A stretch of DNA of 64,000 bases. It comes from Pseudomonas paralactis (GTDB lineage: Bacteria; Pseudomonadota; Gammaproteobacteria; Pseudomonadales; Pseudomonadaceae). Below the pieces are notes generated by a model that was not told the DNA's origin, made no database searches, and saw nothing but the letters and a program-made list of their open reading frames with translations. This document shows, piece by piece, positions 1 through 8,043 of the stretch. Both the position numbers and the translations under genes were made by a program. Where the stretch lies: the NCBI RefSeq assembly GCF_001439735.1, contig NZ_JYLN01000006.1:248001-312000 (forward strand), read 5' to 3'. Each line of letters starts with the position of its first letter. Positions within the stretch are counted from its first letter, which is position 1.

Positions 1-133
1 TGCCGACGATCAGCACAATGGCCGTGAGGCTCAGGCCTTTGCCGCCACCAAAGCGCATACCGCCACCGCCGCCGCCACTGTCATCGCGGGCATCCACCAC
101 GTTGTCGCTGCGTCGGCCTTTTTTCCATAGCAT
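1..133 (-). CDS. ypfJ: Neutral zinc metallopeptidase, YpfJ family (5' part only)
   Basis: Only the first 44 codons lie in the window; the gene runs off the left edge. The translated start reads MLWKKGRRSDNVVDARDD, then a run of glycines, a second Gly-rich patch (RFGGGKG) and the beginning of a membrane helix (LTAIVLIVG). This N-terminus is typical of the YpfJ/KPN_02809 family of membrane-anchored putative neutral zinc metallopeptidases. The zinc site lies outside the window and cannot be checked. An AGAGGA ribosome site precedes the ATG. Family assignment is by recognition of the N-terminus only. Confidence 0.8.
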   Translation of the reverse strand, partial: MLWKKGRRSDNVVDARDDSGGGGGGMRFGGGKGLSLTAIVLIVG

Positions 134-178
134 GTGAGCATTCCTCTGTGTGCTAACCGTGATTGATTATGGTCGGTA

Positions 179-589
179 TTAACGGCAATAGCCTTCGCCG
201 GTGGTCACGATCAGGCAGTCTTTTTTATCCGACAGCCATTTCAGGCCGGTGGCGGCACCGTCGCCGGCGCGTAAAAGTTGCGGGCCGTCGGGGCGGGTGA
301 AGGCGATACCGTCTTCGGCGGCCTCACCTTTAAAGGTGCCGGAGTTGTCGGCGTCGAGGCCGTATTGCATGGTCAGAAGGTAGTGGCCGCGGCCGATGCT
401 GTCGTCTTTGGCGATGGTCAGGTGCAAGCCTTCCACGCCGATCCATTTGCCGACCCACTGATCGGTGGGCGGCGTTTGCGGCACCAGGGTCGCCTGTACA
501 GACGGCGGCGCGGGCTTGGGGGCTTCCTTGGCTTTATCGCAGGCGGTCAGCAGGGCGACGGCAGACAGAACAAAGAGGATTTTTTTCAT
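179..589 (-). CDS. Small hypothetical lipoprotein
   Basis: The 136-residue product has a lipoprotein signal: MKK start, hydrophobic stretch and lipobox LLTAC, with Cys17 as the predicted lipidated residue. A Pro-rich linker (residues 23-41) follows, then a compact domain of about 90 residues with a C-terminal Cys pair (KDCLIV, GYCR) that may form a disulfide. I do not recognise a named domain. It lies downstream of, and on the same strand as, the metallopeptidase gene's neighbourhood but has its own start. It is probably anchored in the outer or inner membrane facing the periplasm. Function unknown. Confidence 0.8.
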   Translation of the reverse strand: MKKILFVLSAVALLTACDKAKEAPKPAPPSVQATLVPQTPPTDQWVGKWIGVEGLHLTIAKDDSIGRGHYLLTMQYGLDADNSGTFKGEAAEDGIAFTRPDGPQLLRAGDGAATGLKWLSDKKDCLIVTTGEGYCR

Positions 590-773
590 AGCGGCAAGGC
601 CTTGATTAAAAAGTGTGCAACGCCTGGGCGAGCGTGCAGGGTTGGACTCGATTCCGGTGATTTAGTGCGCTGTTCGCCCGCTGTTTGGTTATGCTCTTGG
701 AGCAGGCGCTGGCCCGGCTGCTAGATTACCGGGTTGAGTACCATCGCGTTCAGCCCGCCAGCAAGAGAATTCC

Positions 774-1652
774 ATGACTGTCAGTACCCCCCTCTCAGGC
801 GTCAACCATCCCTTCAAAGGCATTTTGCTGATTGTGGTGGCGACGTTCCTGTTCTCCAGCCACGACGCCTTGTCCAAATACCTGGCCGGGTTCTACCCCA
901 TTGTGATGGTGGTATGGGCACGCTATATGGTGCACACCCTGCTGATGGCCGGGATCTTCCTGCCGCAGTCGGGGCTGCGCGTGCTGCGCAGCAAGCGCCC
1001 GGGTATGCAGGTGGTGCGGGCCTTGTGCCTGTTGGGCACCAGCCTGTTTTTCACCGCCGCATTGCACTACATCCCATTGGCCGAAGCCACGGCGGTGAAC
1101 TTCCTCGCGCCGATCCTGGTGACGGCGCTGTCGGTGCCGCTGTTGGGCGAACACGTGACACGCGGCCAATGGCTGGCGGTGATCTGCGGTTTTATCGGGG
1201 TGCTGGTGATCATCCATCCCGGCGGCGAACTGTTCACGCCGGCAGTGCTGTTGCCGTTGTGTTCGGCGACGTTCTTCTGCTTTTACCAGCTGTTGACGCG
1301 CATCCTCAGTAAGGTTGATACGCCAACAACCAGCAATTTCTTCGCCGGGCTGTGCAATACCCTGGTCATGAGCGCCATGGTGCCGTTCTTCTGGCAAGTG
1401 CCGAGCCTGTGGCACGGCGTGTTGATGCTGGCGCTGGGCACCTGCGGGATGACGGCGCACCTGATGCTCACCCAGGCGTTCCGCTTCGCGGCGCCGGCCT
1501 TGCTGGCGCCTTTCGGCTATTGCCAGATCGTATTTGCGGGGTTGTTGGGCTGGCTGGTGTTCAGCCATACCCCCGATATGACCACGGTGGTGGGTATCGG
1601 GGTGATCTGCATGAGCGGGTTGGCCGCTGCCTGGCAGCAGCGGCGCAGGTAG
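774..1652 (+). CDS. DMT-superfamily (EamA) transporter
   Basis: A 292-residue inner-membrane protein with about ten hydrophobic segments arranged as two EamA repeats (roughly residues 15-145 and 155-285). The first helix carries SSHDALSKYL, a common signature of the drug/metabolite transporter superfamily. The length is normal for the family. The substrate cannot be predicted; such proteins export metabolites or amino acids. It converges with the MFS gene at 1654 with only one base between the stop codons, and it does not appear to be part of the quinate cluster. Confidence 0.88.
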   Translation: MTVSTPLSGVNHPFKGILLIVVATFLFSSHDALSKYLAGFYPIVMVVWARYMVHTLLMAGIFLPQSGLRVLRSKRPGMQVVRALCLLGTSLFFTAALHYIPLAEATAVNFLAPILVTALSVPLLGEHVTRGQWLAVICGFIGVLVIIHPGGELFTPAVLLPLCSATFFCFYQLLTRILSKVDTPTTSNFFAGLCNTLVMSAMVPFFWQVPSLWHGVLMLALGTCGMTAHLMLTQAFRFAAPALLAPFGYCQIVFAGLLGWLVFSHTPDMTTVVGIGVICMSGLAAAWQQRRR

Positions 1653-1653
1653 A

Positions 1654-2988
1654 TCAAACGTCTACGGTAGGAATCTTGCGCGGTGCCATGAAGTACATCC
1701 AGGTCAGCGCAATGAAGTACATCGCCGGGATCAGGGTGAACAGCACGGTGTAGTTGTTGTGGGTCACTGTGAGGATGTGGCCGACGATCTGGGTCATGAA
1801 CATGCCGCCGATGGCCGCGCACATGCCGCCGAAGCCGAACACCGTGCTCATCATGTGCTTGGGCGTGTAGTCCATCACCAGGCTCCAGATGTTAGCGGTC
1901 CAGGCCTGGTGCGCGCCGATGGCCAGGGAGATGGCGAACACTGCGACCCACAGCTGGCTGGAGCCGGCCGCCATGATCACGCCGACAATGCAGCAGGCGA
2001 ACAGCAGCATCGACAAGAGCCGCGCCTTGATCGGGTTCATCCCGCGGCCAATCAAAAATGACGACAGAATCCCGCCCCCCACGCTGCCGAAGTCGGCAGT
2101 CAGGTAAATGATGATCAGCGGAATGCCCATCTGCGTCACGTTGATGCCCAGGTTGTATTGCTGGTTCAAAAACGGCGGCAGCCAGTACAGGTAGAACCAG
2201 AACACCGGCGCGGTCAGCGCGTAGGCGATGGCGAAGGCCCAGGTGCCGCGCATACGCAGGATGCGGCTGAACGGCACGCGGGGCTGTTCGGGCTCGACTT
2301 CCTGTTGCACGTAGTCCAGTTCCGATTGTTTAACGCTTGGGTGGTCTTCCGGGTTGTAGTACTTCAACCCCCAGAACACCAGCCAGATCGCACCCAGTGC
2401 CGACATGCACAGGAACGCCGCTTGCCAGCCCCACACATGCAGGATCAACGGCAGCAGCATCGGCGTCATCATCGCGCCGACGTTGGTACCGGCGTTGAAG
2501 ATGCCGGTGGCCACCGCACGTTCGCCCGCCGGGAACCACAAACGTGTGGTCTTGACGCAGGCGGGGTAGTTGGCGGCTTCGGTCAGCCCGAGGATAAACC
2601 GGCAGACCATAAAGCCCACCGCCGAAGTGGCCAACCCGTGGGCACCGGTGGCCAGGCTCCACAGCAGCACGGCGCAGAAGAACACGCGCTTGACGCCAAC
2701 CCGGTCAATCAGGCGGCCTTGCAGCACAAAGCCGATGGCGTAGCCGACCTGGAACCAGAAGTTGATGTTGGCGTAGTCCATCGCCGTCCAGCTCATTTCC
2801 TTGGCCAGGATCGGTTGCATCACGCCCAGAGCGGCGCGGTCGATGTAGTTCAGGGTGGTGGCGAAAAACACCAGGGCCAGCATGCCCCAGCGCGTTTTAC
2901 CCACGGCCAGGGCACCGCGGATCTTGTCGCCGATGCCGGCGTGCGGGTTGCCCGGGCGCGTGGCCAGGGCGGGATTTTGCAGAGGCAT
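1654..2988 (-). CDS. MFS transporter, ACS family; probable quinate/shikimate permease
   Basis: A 444-residue permease with 12 predicted membrane spans. N-terminal features fit the anion:cation symporter branch of the MFS: RWGMLALVFFATTLNYIDRA in helix 1, a loop-2/3 GRLIDRVGVKR motif and helix-4/5 RFILGLTEAANYPA. ACS members import organic acids such as hexuronates and aromatic acids. The gene is divergent from quiC (gap 2989-3213) and belongs to a cluster holding every step from quinate to protocatechuate, so import of quinate, shikimate or dehydroshikimate is the most likely role. The substrate is inferred from context only. Confidence 0.85.
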   Translation of the reverse strand: MPLQNPALATRPGNPHAGIGDKIRGALAVGKTRWGMLALVFFATTLNYIDRAALGVMQPILAKEMSWTAMDYANINFWFQVGYAIGFVLQGRLIDRVGVKRVFFCAVLLWSLATGAHGLATSAVGFMVCRFILGLTEAANYPACVKTTRLWFPAGERAVATGIFNAGTNVGAMMTPMLLPLILHVWGWQAAFLCMSALGAIWLVFWGLKYYNPEDHPSVKQSELDYVQQEVEPEQPRVPFSRILRMRGTWAFAIAYALTAPVFWFYLYWLPPFLNQQYNLGINVTQMGIPLIIIYLTADFGSVGGGILSSFLIGRGMNPIKARLLSMLLFACCIVGVIMAAGSSQLWVAVFAISLAIGAHQAWTANIWSLVMDYTPKHMMSTVFGFGGMCAAIGGMFMTQIVGHILTVTHNNYTVLFTLIPAMYFIALTWMYFMAPRKIPTVDV

Positions 2989-3037
2989 GAGGTCGTACCC
3001 GTTTTTTGAAATTCTTATGGTGTGTTCTGGGTCTTTG

Positions 3038-3052
3038 TTACATGAACGAATT
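3038..3052 (-). promoter_or_regulatory. Candidate operator upstream of the MFS permease
   Basis: Read on the minus strand this is AATTCGTTCATGTAA, close to the TTCGTACATTTTAA upstream of quiC (3139-3152) on the opposite strand. The two copies lie about 100 bp apart in the divergent intergenic region, in inverted orientation, each facing its own gene. It is the weakest of the three candidate sites. The local TetR regulator (5193-5858) is the natural candidate binder, by inference. Confidence 0.4.
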
Positions 3053-3128
3053 GCCCGGTCGATGGTGCGCAGTGGTTAAAAAGTCGTCAATTCGCCAAAG
3101 GGGCATAGTGTTCGATAATCGCACCAAA

Positions 3129-3150
3129 AACTAACCGGTTCGTACATTTT
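3129..3150 (+). promoter_or_regulatory. Candidate TetR operator upstream of quiC
   Basis: The site consists of AACTAACC, five bases, then GTACATTTT. It includes the near-perfect palindrome ACTAACCGGTTCGT (3130-3143), centred on AACCGGTT. The same AACTAACC and GTACATTTT blocks recur upstream of aroQ on the minus strand (7331-7348), separated there by a single base. Shared words this long upstream of two operons of one pathway suggest a common regulator, most simply the TetR protein encoded after quiC. No binding data; inference from repeated sequence. Confidence 0.5.
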
Positions 3151-3213
3151 AATTGCTGCCTGTAGGCTGGGGGCGAATAATTTGCCACAAACAACAATGG
3201 CCGGGAGTCTTCC

Positions 3214-5115
3214 ATGCAACGTTCTATTGCCACTGTGTCCTTGAGCGGCACCCTGCCGGAAAAGCTTGAGGCTATCGCCGCCGCCGGGTTTGATGGGGTG
3301 GAAATCTTCGAGAACGACTTGTTGTACTACGACGGCAGCCCCCGGGAAGTCCGGCAGATGTGCGCCGACCTGGGTATTGCCATCACCCTGTTCCAACCGT
3401 TTCGCGACTTCGAAGGCTGCCGCCGCGACCGCCTGGCGCGCAACCTGGAGCGCGCCGAGCGCAAGTTTGACTTGATGCAGGAGCTGGGCACCGATCTGGT
3501 ATTGGTGTGCAGCAATGCCTCGGCCGACAGCGTGGGCGACGAGCGTATTCTGCTCGATGACCTGAGCCTGCTGGCCGAACACGCGGGCAAGCGCGGCCTG
3601 CGCATCGGCTATGAAGCGTTGGCCTGGGGCAAGCATGTGAACACTTGGCAGCAGGTGTGGAACCTGGTGCGCCAGGTCGATCACCCAAGCCTGGGCGTGT
3701 TGCTCGACAGCTTTCACACCTTGTCGCTCAAGGGCGACCCGAGCGGCATCGCGCAGATCCCCGGCGACAAGATCTTCTTCGTGCAAATGGCCGACGCGCC
3801 GATCCTGGCCATGGATGTGCTGGAGTGGAGCCGGCATTTCCGTTGCTTCCCAGGCCAGGGCGAATTTGACCTGGCGGGCTTTCTCGCGCCGATTATCAAA
3901 AGTGGCTACACCGGGCCCTTGTCCCTGGAAATTTTCAATGACGGTTTCCGCGCTGCGCCGACCCGCGCGAATGCGGCGGATGGCTTGCGTTCGCTGTTGT
4001 ACCTGGAAGAAAAAACCCGTCAGCGCCTGGCTGAAGAAGCCCCCGCTGCGCCCGTGGATATTCTGTTTGAAACCCCGGTGGCCAGCGAATACGACGGTAT
4101 CGAGTTTCTTGAATTTGCCGTGGACGAAAACCTCGGCGCCAAGCTGACCCACTGGCTGGAGCGTCTGGGTTTCGCCAAGGCCGGTCAGCATCGCTCCAAG
4201 AATGTGAGCCTGTTGCGCCAGGGTGACATCAACCTGATCCTCAACTGCGAACCGTACTCCTTCGCCCACAACTTTTTCGAGGCCCACGGGCCATCCCTGT
4301 GCGCCACGGCAATTCGGGTCAAGGACAGTGCCAAGGCCCTGGAGCGGGCGGTGGCCTACAAGGGCCAGCCATATCGTGGCCTGGTCGGCCCCAACGAGCT
4401 GGAACTGGCTGCGGTGCGTGCGCCGGACGGCAGCCTGATCTACTTGGTGGACCCCAGCGAAGGCGGGCTGTACGACACCGATTTCAACCTGCAAACGGCC
4501 GCACCCGCCAGCGGCGGCTTGCTGCGCATTGACCATATGGCCATGGCGCTGCCGGCCGACAGCCTCGACAGTTGGGTGTTGTTCTACAAAAGCCTGCTGG
4601 ATTTCGAAGCCGATGACGAAGTGGTCCTGCCCGATCCCTACGGCCTGGTGAAAAGCCGTGCGTTGCGCAGCCGTTGCAGTTCGATTCGCCTGCCGCTGAA
4701 TATCTCCGAAAACCGCAACACGGCGATTTCCCACGCGCTCTCCAGCTATCGCGGTTCGGGCGTGCACCACATTGCCTTCGATTGCGCGGATATTTTCGCC
4801 GAGGTACGCCGGGCCAAAGAGGCCGGTGTGCCGTTGCTGGATATCCCGCTCAACTATTATGACGACCTGGCGGCACGCTTCGATTTCGACGATGAGTTCC
4901 TCAGTGAACTGGCGTATTACAACGTCCTGTACGACCGCGACGCCCAGGGCGGTGAGTTGTTTCATGTGTACACCGAGGCGTTCGAGGGGCGGTTTTTCTT
5001 CGAGATCATCCAGCGCAAGAATGGCTATGCCGGCTACGGCGCGGCCAACGTGGCGGTGCGTCTGGCGGCGATGGCCAAGTCGCGCAGTGGGGCGGTACGC
5101 CAGGCTCGGCTATAA
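3214..5115 (+). CDS. quiC: 3-Dehydroshikimate dehydratase fused to an HPPD-like domain
   Basis: The 633-residue protein has two parts. Residues 1-275 form a sugar-phosphate isomerase/epimerase-like TIM barrel (AP endonuclease family 2), as in AsbF/QuiC enzymes that dehydrate 3-dehydroshikimate to protocatechuate with a divalent metal; candidate metal residues lie in EALAWGKHVN, DSFHT and SLEIFND. Residues 290-620 form a vicinal-oxygen-chelate region resembling 4-hydroxyphenylpyruvate dioxygenase, with HMAMALP, GVHHIAFDC and FFEIIQR as likely metal-site surroundings. This fusion is known for Pseudomonas QuiC1. It is divergent from the permease and 77 bp upstream of tetR, probably one transcript. 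Confidence 0.9.
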   Translation: MQRSIATVSLSGTLPEKLEAIAAAGFDGVEIFENDLLYYDGSPREVRQMCADLGIAITLFQPFRDFEGCRRDRLARNLERAERKFDLMQELGTDLVLVCSNASADSVGDERILLDDLSLLAEHAGKRGLRIGYEALAWGKHVNTWQQVWNLVRQVDHPSLGVLLDSFHTLSLKGDPSGIAQIPGDKIFFVQMADAPILAMDVLEWSRHFRCFPGQGEFDLAGFLAPIIKSGYTGPLSLEIFNDGFRAAPTRANAADGLRSLLYLEEKTRQRLAEEAPAAPVDILFETPVASEYDGIEFLEFAVDENLGAKLTHWLERLGFAKAGQHRSKNVSLLRQGDINLILNCEPYSFAHNFFEAHGPSLCATAIRVKDSAKALERAVAYKGQPYRGLVGPNELELAAVRAPDGSLIYLVDPSEGGLYDTDFNLQTAAPASGGLLRIDHMAMALPADSLDSWVLFYKSLLDFEADDEVVLPDPYGLVKSRALRSRCSSIRLPLNISENRNTAISHALSSYRGSGVHHIAFDCADIFAEVRRAKEAGVPLLDIPLNYYDDLAARFDFDDEFLSELAYYNVLYDRDAQGGELFHVYTEAFEGRFFFEIIQRKNGYAGYGAANVAVRLAAMAKSRSGAVRQARL

Positions 5116-5192
5116 CCGCAAGGCAGGTGCTTCCTTCGGGGAGCGCCGCGGCCCATAATCAGCGCCTGCACAACAATGGCCGTGAGCGCACC

Positions 5193-5858
5193 ATGACCTC
5201 AAGTCCCGATCTCCCCGCGGTAGCTGACGCACCGCGCAAGAGTCGCAAGAACAATCCGGAAAAGACCCGGGAGAATATTCTCCAGGAAGCCATTGTCGAG
5301 TTTGTTCAACAGGGCCTGGCCGGCGCTCGGGTGGACGCCATCGCCGAGCGCATCCACACTTCCAAGCGCATGATCTATTACTACTTCGGCAGTAAGGAGC
5401 AGTTATACGTCGAGGTATTGGAGAAGCTCTACGGCGATATCCGCAACACCGAAACCCGCATGAACCTCACAGCCCTGGAGCCGCGTGAGGCGATTCGCCG
5501 GTTGGTGGAATTCACCTTTGATCACCATGACCAGAACGTGGATTTTGTGCGCATCGTCAGCATCGAAAATATCCACAACGCCGAGTACGTCAAACGCACC
5601 GAGACCATCAAGGCGATGAACAGCAAGATCCTCGAAGGACTGGGCGAGACCTTGCGCCGTGGCGCCGAATTGGGGCTGTTTCGCGAAGGGCTGGAGCCGT
5701 TGGACGTGCACTTGTTGATTAACTCGTTCAGCTTTTACCGAGTGTCCAACCGGCATACCTTCAGCGAGATCTTCCAGATCGAACTGTCGGACGAGGCGAT
5801 CAAGCAGCGGCACCGGGAGATGATCTGCGAGTCGGTGTTGCGCTACCTGCAAGCCTGA
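5193..5858 (+). CDS. TetR/AcrR-family regulator of the quinate cluster
   Basis: A 221-residue protein. The HTH domain spans about residues 20-75 (TRENILQEAIVEFVQQ, then GARVDAIAERIHTSKRMIYY and YFGSKEQLY). The remaining helices form a ligand-binding domain matching the TetR C-terminal class that often accompanies aromatic-acid catabolism. I chose the ATG at 5193 (MTSSPDLP) rather than an upstream in-frame start at 5127, because the TetR domain normally begins shortly after the N-terminus. It lies directly downstream of quiC. It probably represses the permease, quiC and aroQ-dehydrogenase promoters and is released by a pathway intermediate (inference). Confidence 0.88.
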   Translation: MTSSPDLPAVADAPRKSRKNNPEKTRENILQEAIVEFVQQGLAGARVDAIAERIHTSKRMIYYYFGSKEQLYVEVLEKLYGDIRNTETRMNLTALEPREAIRRLVEFTFDHHDQNVDFVRIVSIENIHNAEYVKRTETIKAMNSKILEGLGETLRRGAELGLFREGLEPLDVHLLINSFSFYRVSNRHTFSEIFQIELSDEAIKQRHREMICESVLRYLQA

Positions 5859-5890
5859 GAACACCCGTTTTCATGGCTGAACCCAATCAA

Positions 5891-5980
5891 TGTGGGAGCC
5901 GGGCTTGCCCGCGATAGCGGTCTGTCAGTGCCCCATAGGTTGACTGGCCCACCGCTATCGCCGGCAAGCCAGCTCCCACA
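5891..5980. repeat. REPIN, family B (GTGGGAGC type)
   Basis: The left arm TGTGGGAGCCGGGCTTGCCC and the right arm GGCAAGCCAGCTCCCACA are inverted copies of a REP sequence around a short central part that includes GCGATAGCGG and its inverted CCGCTATCG. The element sits in the convergent gap between tetR and the quinate dehydrogenase gene, a typical REPIN location. No RAYT transposase gene is visible in the window. Confidence 0.85.
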
Positions 5981-5999
5981 TTTTGATGGGGTTGCATCC

Positions 6000-6848
6000 C
6001 TAGATATTCATGCTCTGGAAATGCGCCAGCATCCTGTCTGCATCCGCCACTTCACCGCTGAACAACTCAAACGCCTTCACCGCCTGAAACACCGCCATAT
6101 TGCCGCCGTCCAACGTACGGCAACCCAAGGCGCGAGCGTCACGTAGCAGTTGGGTTTCCAACGGGAAGTACACGATCTCCGCTACCCACAATTCGGCCCG
6201 CAATAACGCGGCTGGCACCGGCGTGCCGGGTAACTTGGCCATGCCCATCGGCGTGGTGTTCACCAGGCCATCGGCTTCGGCCATGGCGTTTTCCAAGTGG
6301 CTGCCGACTTGAGCGCTACCGGCACCGAACTGCCGGGCAAGGTTATCCACAAGGTCCTGGGCGCGGGTGCGGTCGACGTCGAAGATGTTCAACTGCTCCA
6401 CACCTTCTGCCAACAGCGCATGGGCCACTGCCGCGCCCGCGCCACCGGCGCCCATCTGCACCACGCGTTGGCGCGGTACGTTGTGCAAGTTGCGCCGAAA
6501 ACCTTCGGCGAACCCCAGGCAGTCGGTGTTATGGCCGATGCGCTTGCCGTCCTTGAACACCACGGTATTGACCGCGCCAATGCCCCGGGCCTCATCGGAG
6601 AGTTCATCGAGCAGCGGCAGGATCGCCTGCTTGCACGGGTAAGTAATGTTCAGCCCGGTGAAGTGCATCAGCTCGGCGGCCCGCAGGAGTTCCGGCAGGG
6701 CGTTGAGGTCCAGGTGCAGCGGCTCCAGGTCGATCAGGCGATACAGGTAGCGCAGGCCCTGGGCATCACCCTCGTGTTCATGCAGGGCTGGGGTGCGGGA
6801 AGCCTGGATACCGGCGCCGATCAGGCCGGCGAGAATGCGCGGTTTCAT
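6000..6848 (-). CDS. Quinate/shikimate dehydrogenase (AroE/QsuD-type)
   Basis: A 282-residue shikimate-dehydrogenase-fold enzyme. The substrate loop reads GAGIQASRTPALHEHEG, with SRTP where biosynthetic AroE has SxSP. That resembles the NAD-dependent quinate/shikimate dehydrogenase of Corynebacterium (QsuD). The catalytic Lys is in NITYPCKQ and the Asp in HNTDCLGF. The nucleotide-binding glycine motif is QMGAGGAGAAV. With aroQ immediately upstream (TGATG, 1-nt overlap) and quiC nearby, the likely role is catabolic oxidation of quinate to 3-dehydroquinate and shikimate to 3-dehydroshikimate, rather than chorismate biosynthesis. Cofactor preference is inferred. Confidence 0.88.
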   Translation of the reverse strand: MKPRILAGLIGAGIQASRTPALHEHEGDAQGLRYLYRLIDLEPLHLDLNALPELLRAAELMHFTGLNITYPCKQAILPLLDELSDEARGIGAVNTVVFKDGKRIGHNTDCLGFAEGFRRNLHNVPRQRVVQMGAGGAGAAVAHALLAEGVEQLNIFDVDRTRAQDLVDNLARQFGAGSAQVGSHLENAMAEADGLVNTTPMGMAKLPGTPVPAALLRAELWVAEIVYFPLETQLLRDARALGCRTLDGGNMAVFQAVKAFELFSGEVADADRMLAHFQSMNI

Positions 6849-7294
6849 CAGGCGCGTCCCTTGAGTGTCTGGCTGAAATGCTCCAGCGCCAGGTGGTAGC
6901 CGTGGCTGCCAAATCCGGCCAGCACGGCCTTGGCAATCGGTGACACAAACGAGTGATGACGAAAGGCTTCACGGGCATGCACGTTGGATAAATGCACTTC
7001 GATCACCGGCACTTCACTGGCCACCAGCGCATCGCGGATTGCGATCGAGGTGTGGGTCCAGGCAGCCGGGTTAATCACAATACCTGCGCAACGGTTACGG
7101 GCGCCGTGGATCCAGTCGAGCAATTCGCCCTCGTGGTTGGTCTGGCGAAATTCGATTTTCAGCCCGAGTTCATCGGCGCTGCGGCCACACAGGGCGGCGA
7201 TGTCGGCCAGGGTTTCATGGCCATAAGTGGCCGGCTCGCGGGTGCCGAGCAGGTTGAGGTTGGGGCCGTTGAGCACCAGCACGATGGGCGGCAT
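6848..7294 (-). CDS. aroQ: Type II 3-dehydroquinate dehydratase
   Basis: The 148-residue protein has the full type II dehydroquinase pattern: VLNGPNLNLLGTREPATYG (the lid-loop Arg and the catalytic Tyr), FRQTNHEGELLDWIHGA, GIVINPAAWTHTS, and EVHLSNVHAREAFRHHS with the catalytic His region. It interconverts 3-dehydroquinate and 3-dehydroshikimate. It is the first gene of a two-gene minus-strand operon with the quinate/shikimate dehydrogenase. Pseudomonads carry several aroQ copies; the context marks this one as the catabolic copy. A candidate shared operator lies just upstream (7331-7348). Confidence 0.95.
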   Translation of the reverse strand: MPPIVLVLNGPNLNLLGTREPATYGHETLADIAALCGRSADELGLKIEFRQTNHEGELLDWIHGARNRCAGIVINPAAWTHTSIAIRDALVASEVPVIEVHLSNVHAREAFRHHSFVSPIAKAVLAGFGSHGYHLALEHFSQTLKGRA

Positions 7295-7330
7295 AGCGGG
7301 ATCTCCACAGTTCTTATTGGTTATGTGGAC

Positions 7331-7348
7331 AAAATGTACTGGTTAGTT
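7331..7348 (-). promoter_or_regulatory. Candidate TetR operator upstream of aroQ
   Basis: On the minus strand this is AACTAACCAGTACATTTT, lying 37-54 bp upstream of the aroQ start. It shares AACTAACC and GTACATTTT with the quiC upstream site (3129-3150). The occurrence before both catabolic transcripts suggests joint control by the TetR protein of the cluster. Confidence 0.5.
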
Positions 7349-7430
7349 AGTTTGGTCAATTGATCGTTGCGGATCTGTGCGGTTATCGAACTGTTATCAA
7401 CATCCTCTTGCCGCTCGATCAGATTAGATA

Positions 7431-7449
7431 TCAATTGAAAATCATTCTC
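7431..7449 (+). promoter_or_regulatory. Fur box upstream of hasI
   Basis: The 19-mer TCAATTGAAAATCATTCTC matches the classical Fur consensus (GATAATGATAATCATTATC) at 13 of 19 positions, including the whole core AATCATT. It lies about 50 bp upstream of the hasI start, a repressing position. This fits iron-controlled expression of the sigma factor that switches on haem uptake. Confidence 0.7.
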
Positions 7450-7499
7450 GACAACGCTTAAGATGCCCGCCTGTTTCCTATACATTCCAGGGAGTCGGT

Positions 7500-8021
7500 T
7501 TGTCGGACGTGGATCTCAAGGGCCTGTTTCTCAAGCACGCCGATACCCTGCGCGGGTATCTGGCTCGCAAGGTACGGGACCCGCAATTGGCCGCAGACCT
7601 GGTGCAGGAGAGCTTCCTGCGCCTGGCGGAAAAACCGGCCGGTGAGCGCATCGACAACTCCCAGGGCTATCTCTATCGAACGGCGAGCAATCTGCTGATC
7701 GACCATATTCGTCAGGAAGCACGGCGCAAGACCGACACCGTGCCCCATGAGGCGCTGGCCGAGATTGAAGATGACGTGGCCGGGTTGGAGGCTCAGGCAA
7801 TGGCCCAGCAACAGCGACAGGCATTGAAGCAGGCACTGGCGCAATTGCCGGAGCGCACCCAGCAGATTTTCCGCTTGAACCGTATCGAAGGCATGACCCA
7901 CGCCCAGGTCGCCCGGCACCTGAATATTTCCGACAGCTCGGTGCAAAAGCATTTGGCCAAGGCGTTGGCCTATGTGATGCAGCGCTTGCAGGAAGGTGAG
8001 GGGATGCCATCCGACGAATGA
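7500..8021 (+). CDS. hasI: ECF sigma factor of the FecI/HasI type
   Basis: A 173-residue group IV sigma factor. Region 2 spans about residues 8-75 (LRGYLARKVRDPQLAADLVQ, then YLYRTASNLLIDHIRQ) and region 4 about 110-160 (LAQLPERTQQIFRLNRIEGM, then THAQVARHLNISDSSVQKHL). The start is a TTG preceded by AGGGAG; no nearer ATG fits the family N-terminus. It is followed by a FecR-type anti-sigma factor and the haem receptor, forming the surface-signalling cascade known for Serratia and Pseudomonas HasI-HasS-HasR. It probably directs RNA polymerase to the hasS and hasR promoters when haem-loaded HasA binds HasR. Confidence 0.92.
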   Translation: MSDVDLKGLFLKHADTLRGYLARKVRDPQLAADLVQESFLRLAEKPAGERIDNSQGYLYRTASNLLIDHIRQEARRKTDTVPHEALAEIEDDVAGLEAQAMAQQQRQALKQALAQLPERTQQIFRLNRIEGMTHAQVARHLNISDSSVQKHLAKALAYVMQRLQEGEGMPSDE

Positions 8022-8043
8022 ATTACCGAAAAGTACCAGGCCA

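Noticed and set aside
3076..4965. Long open frame on the minus strand (629 codons)
   Set aside because: It is antisense to quiC, which has clear motifs. The minus-strand product is rich in Gln, His and Val as expected for a GC-rich shadow frame, and has no domain.
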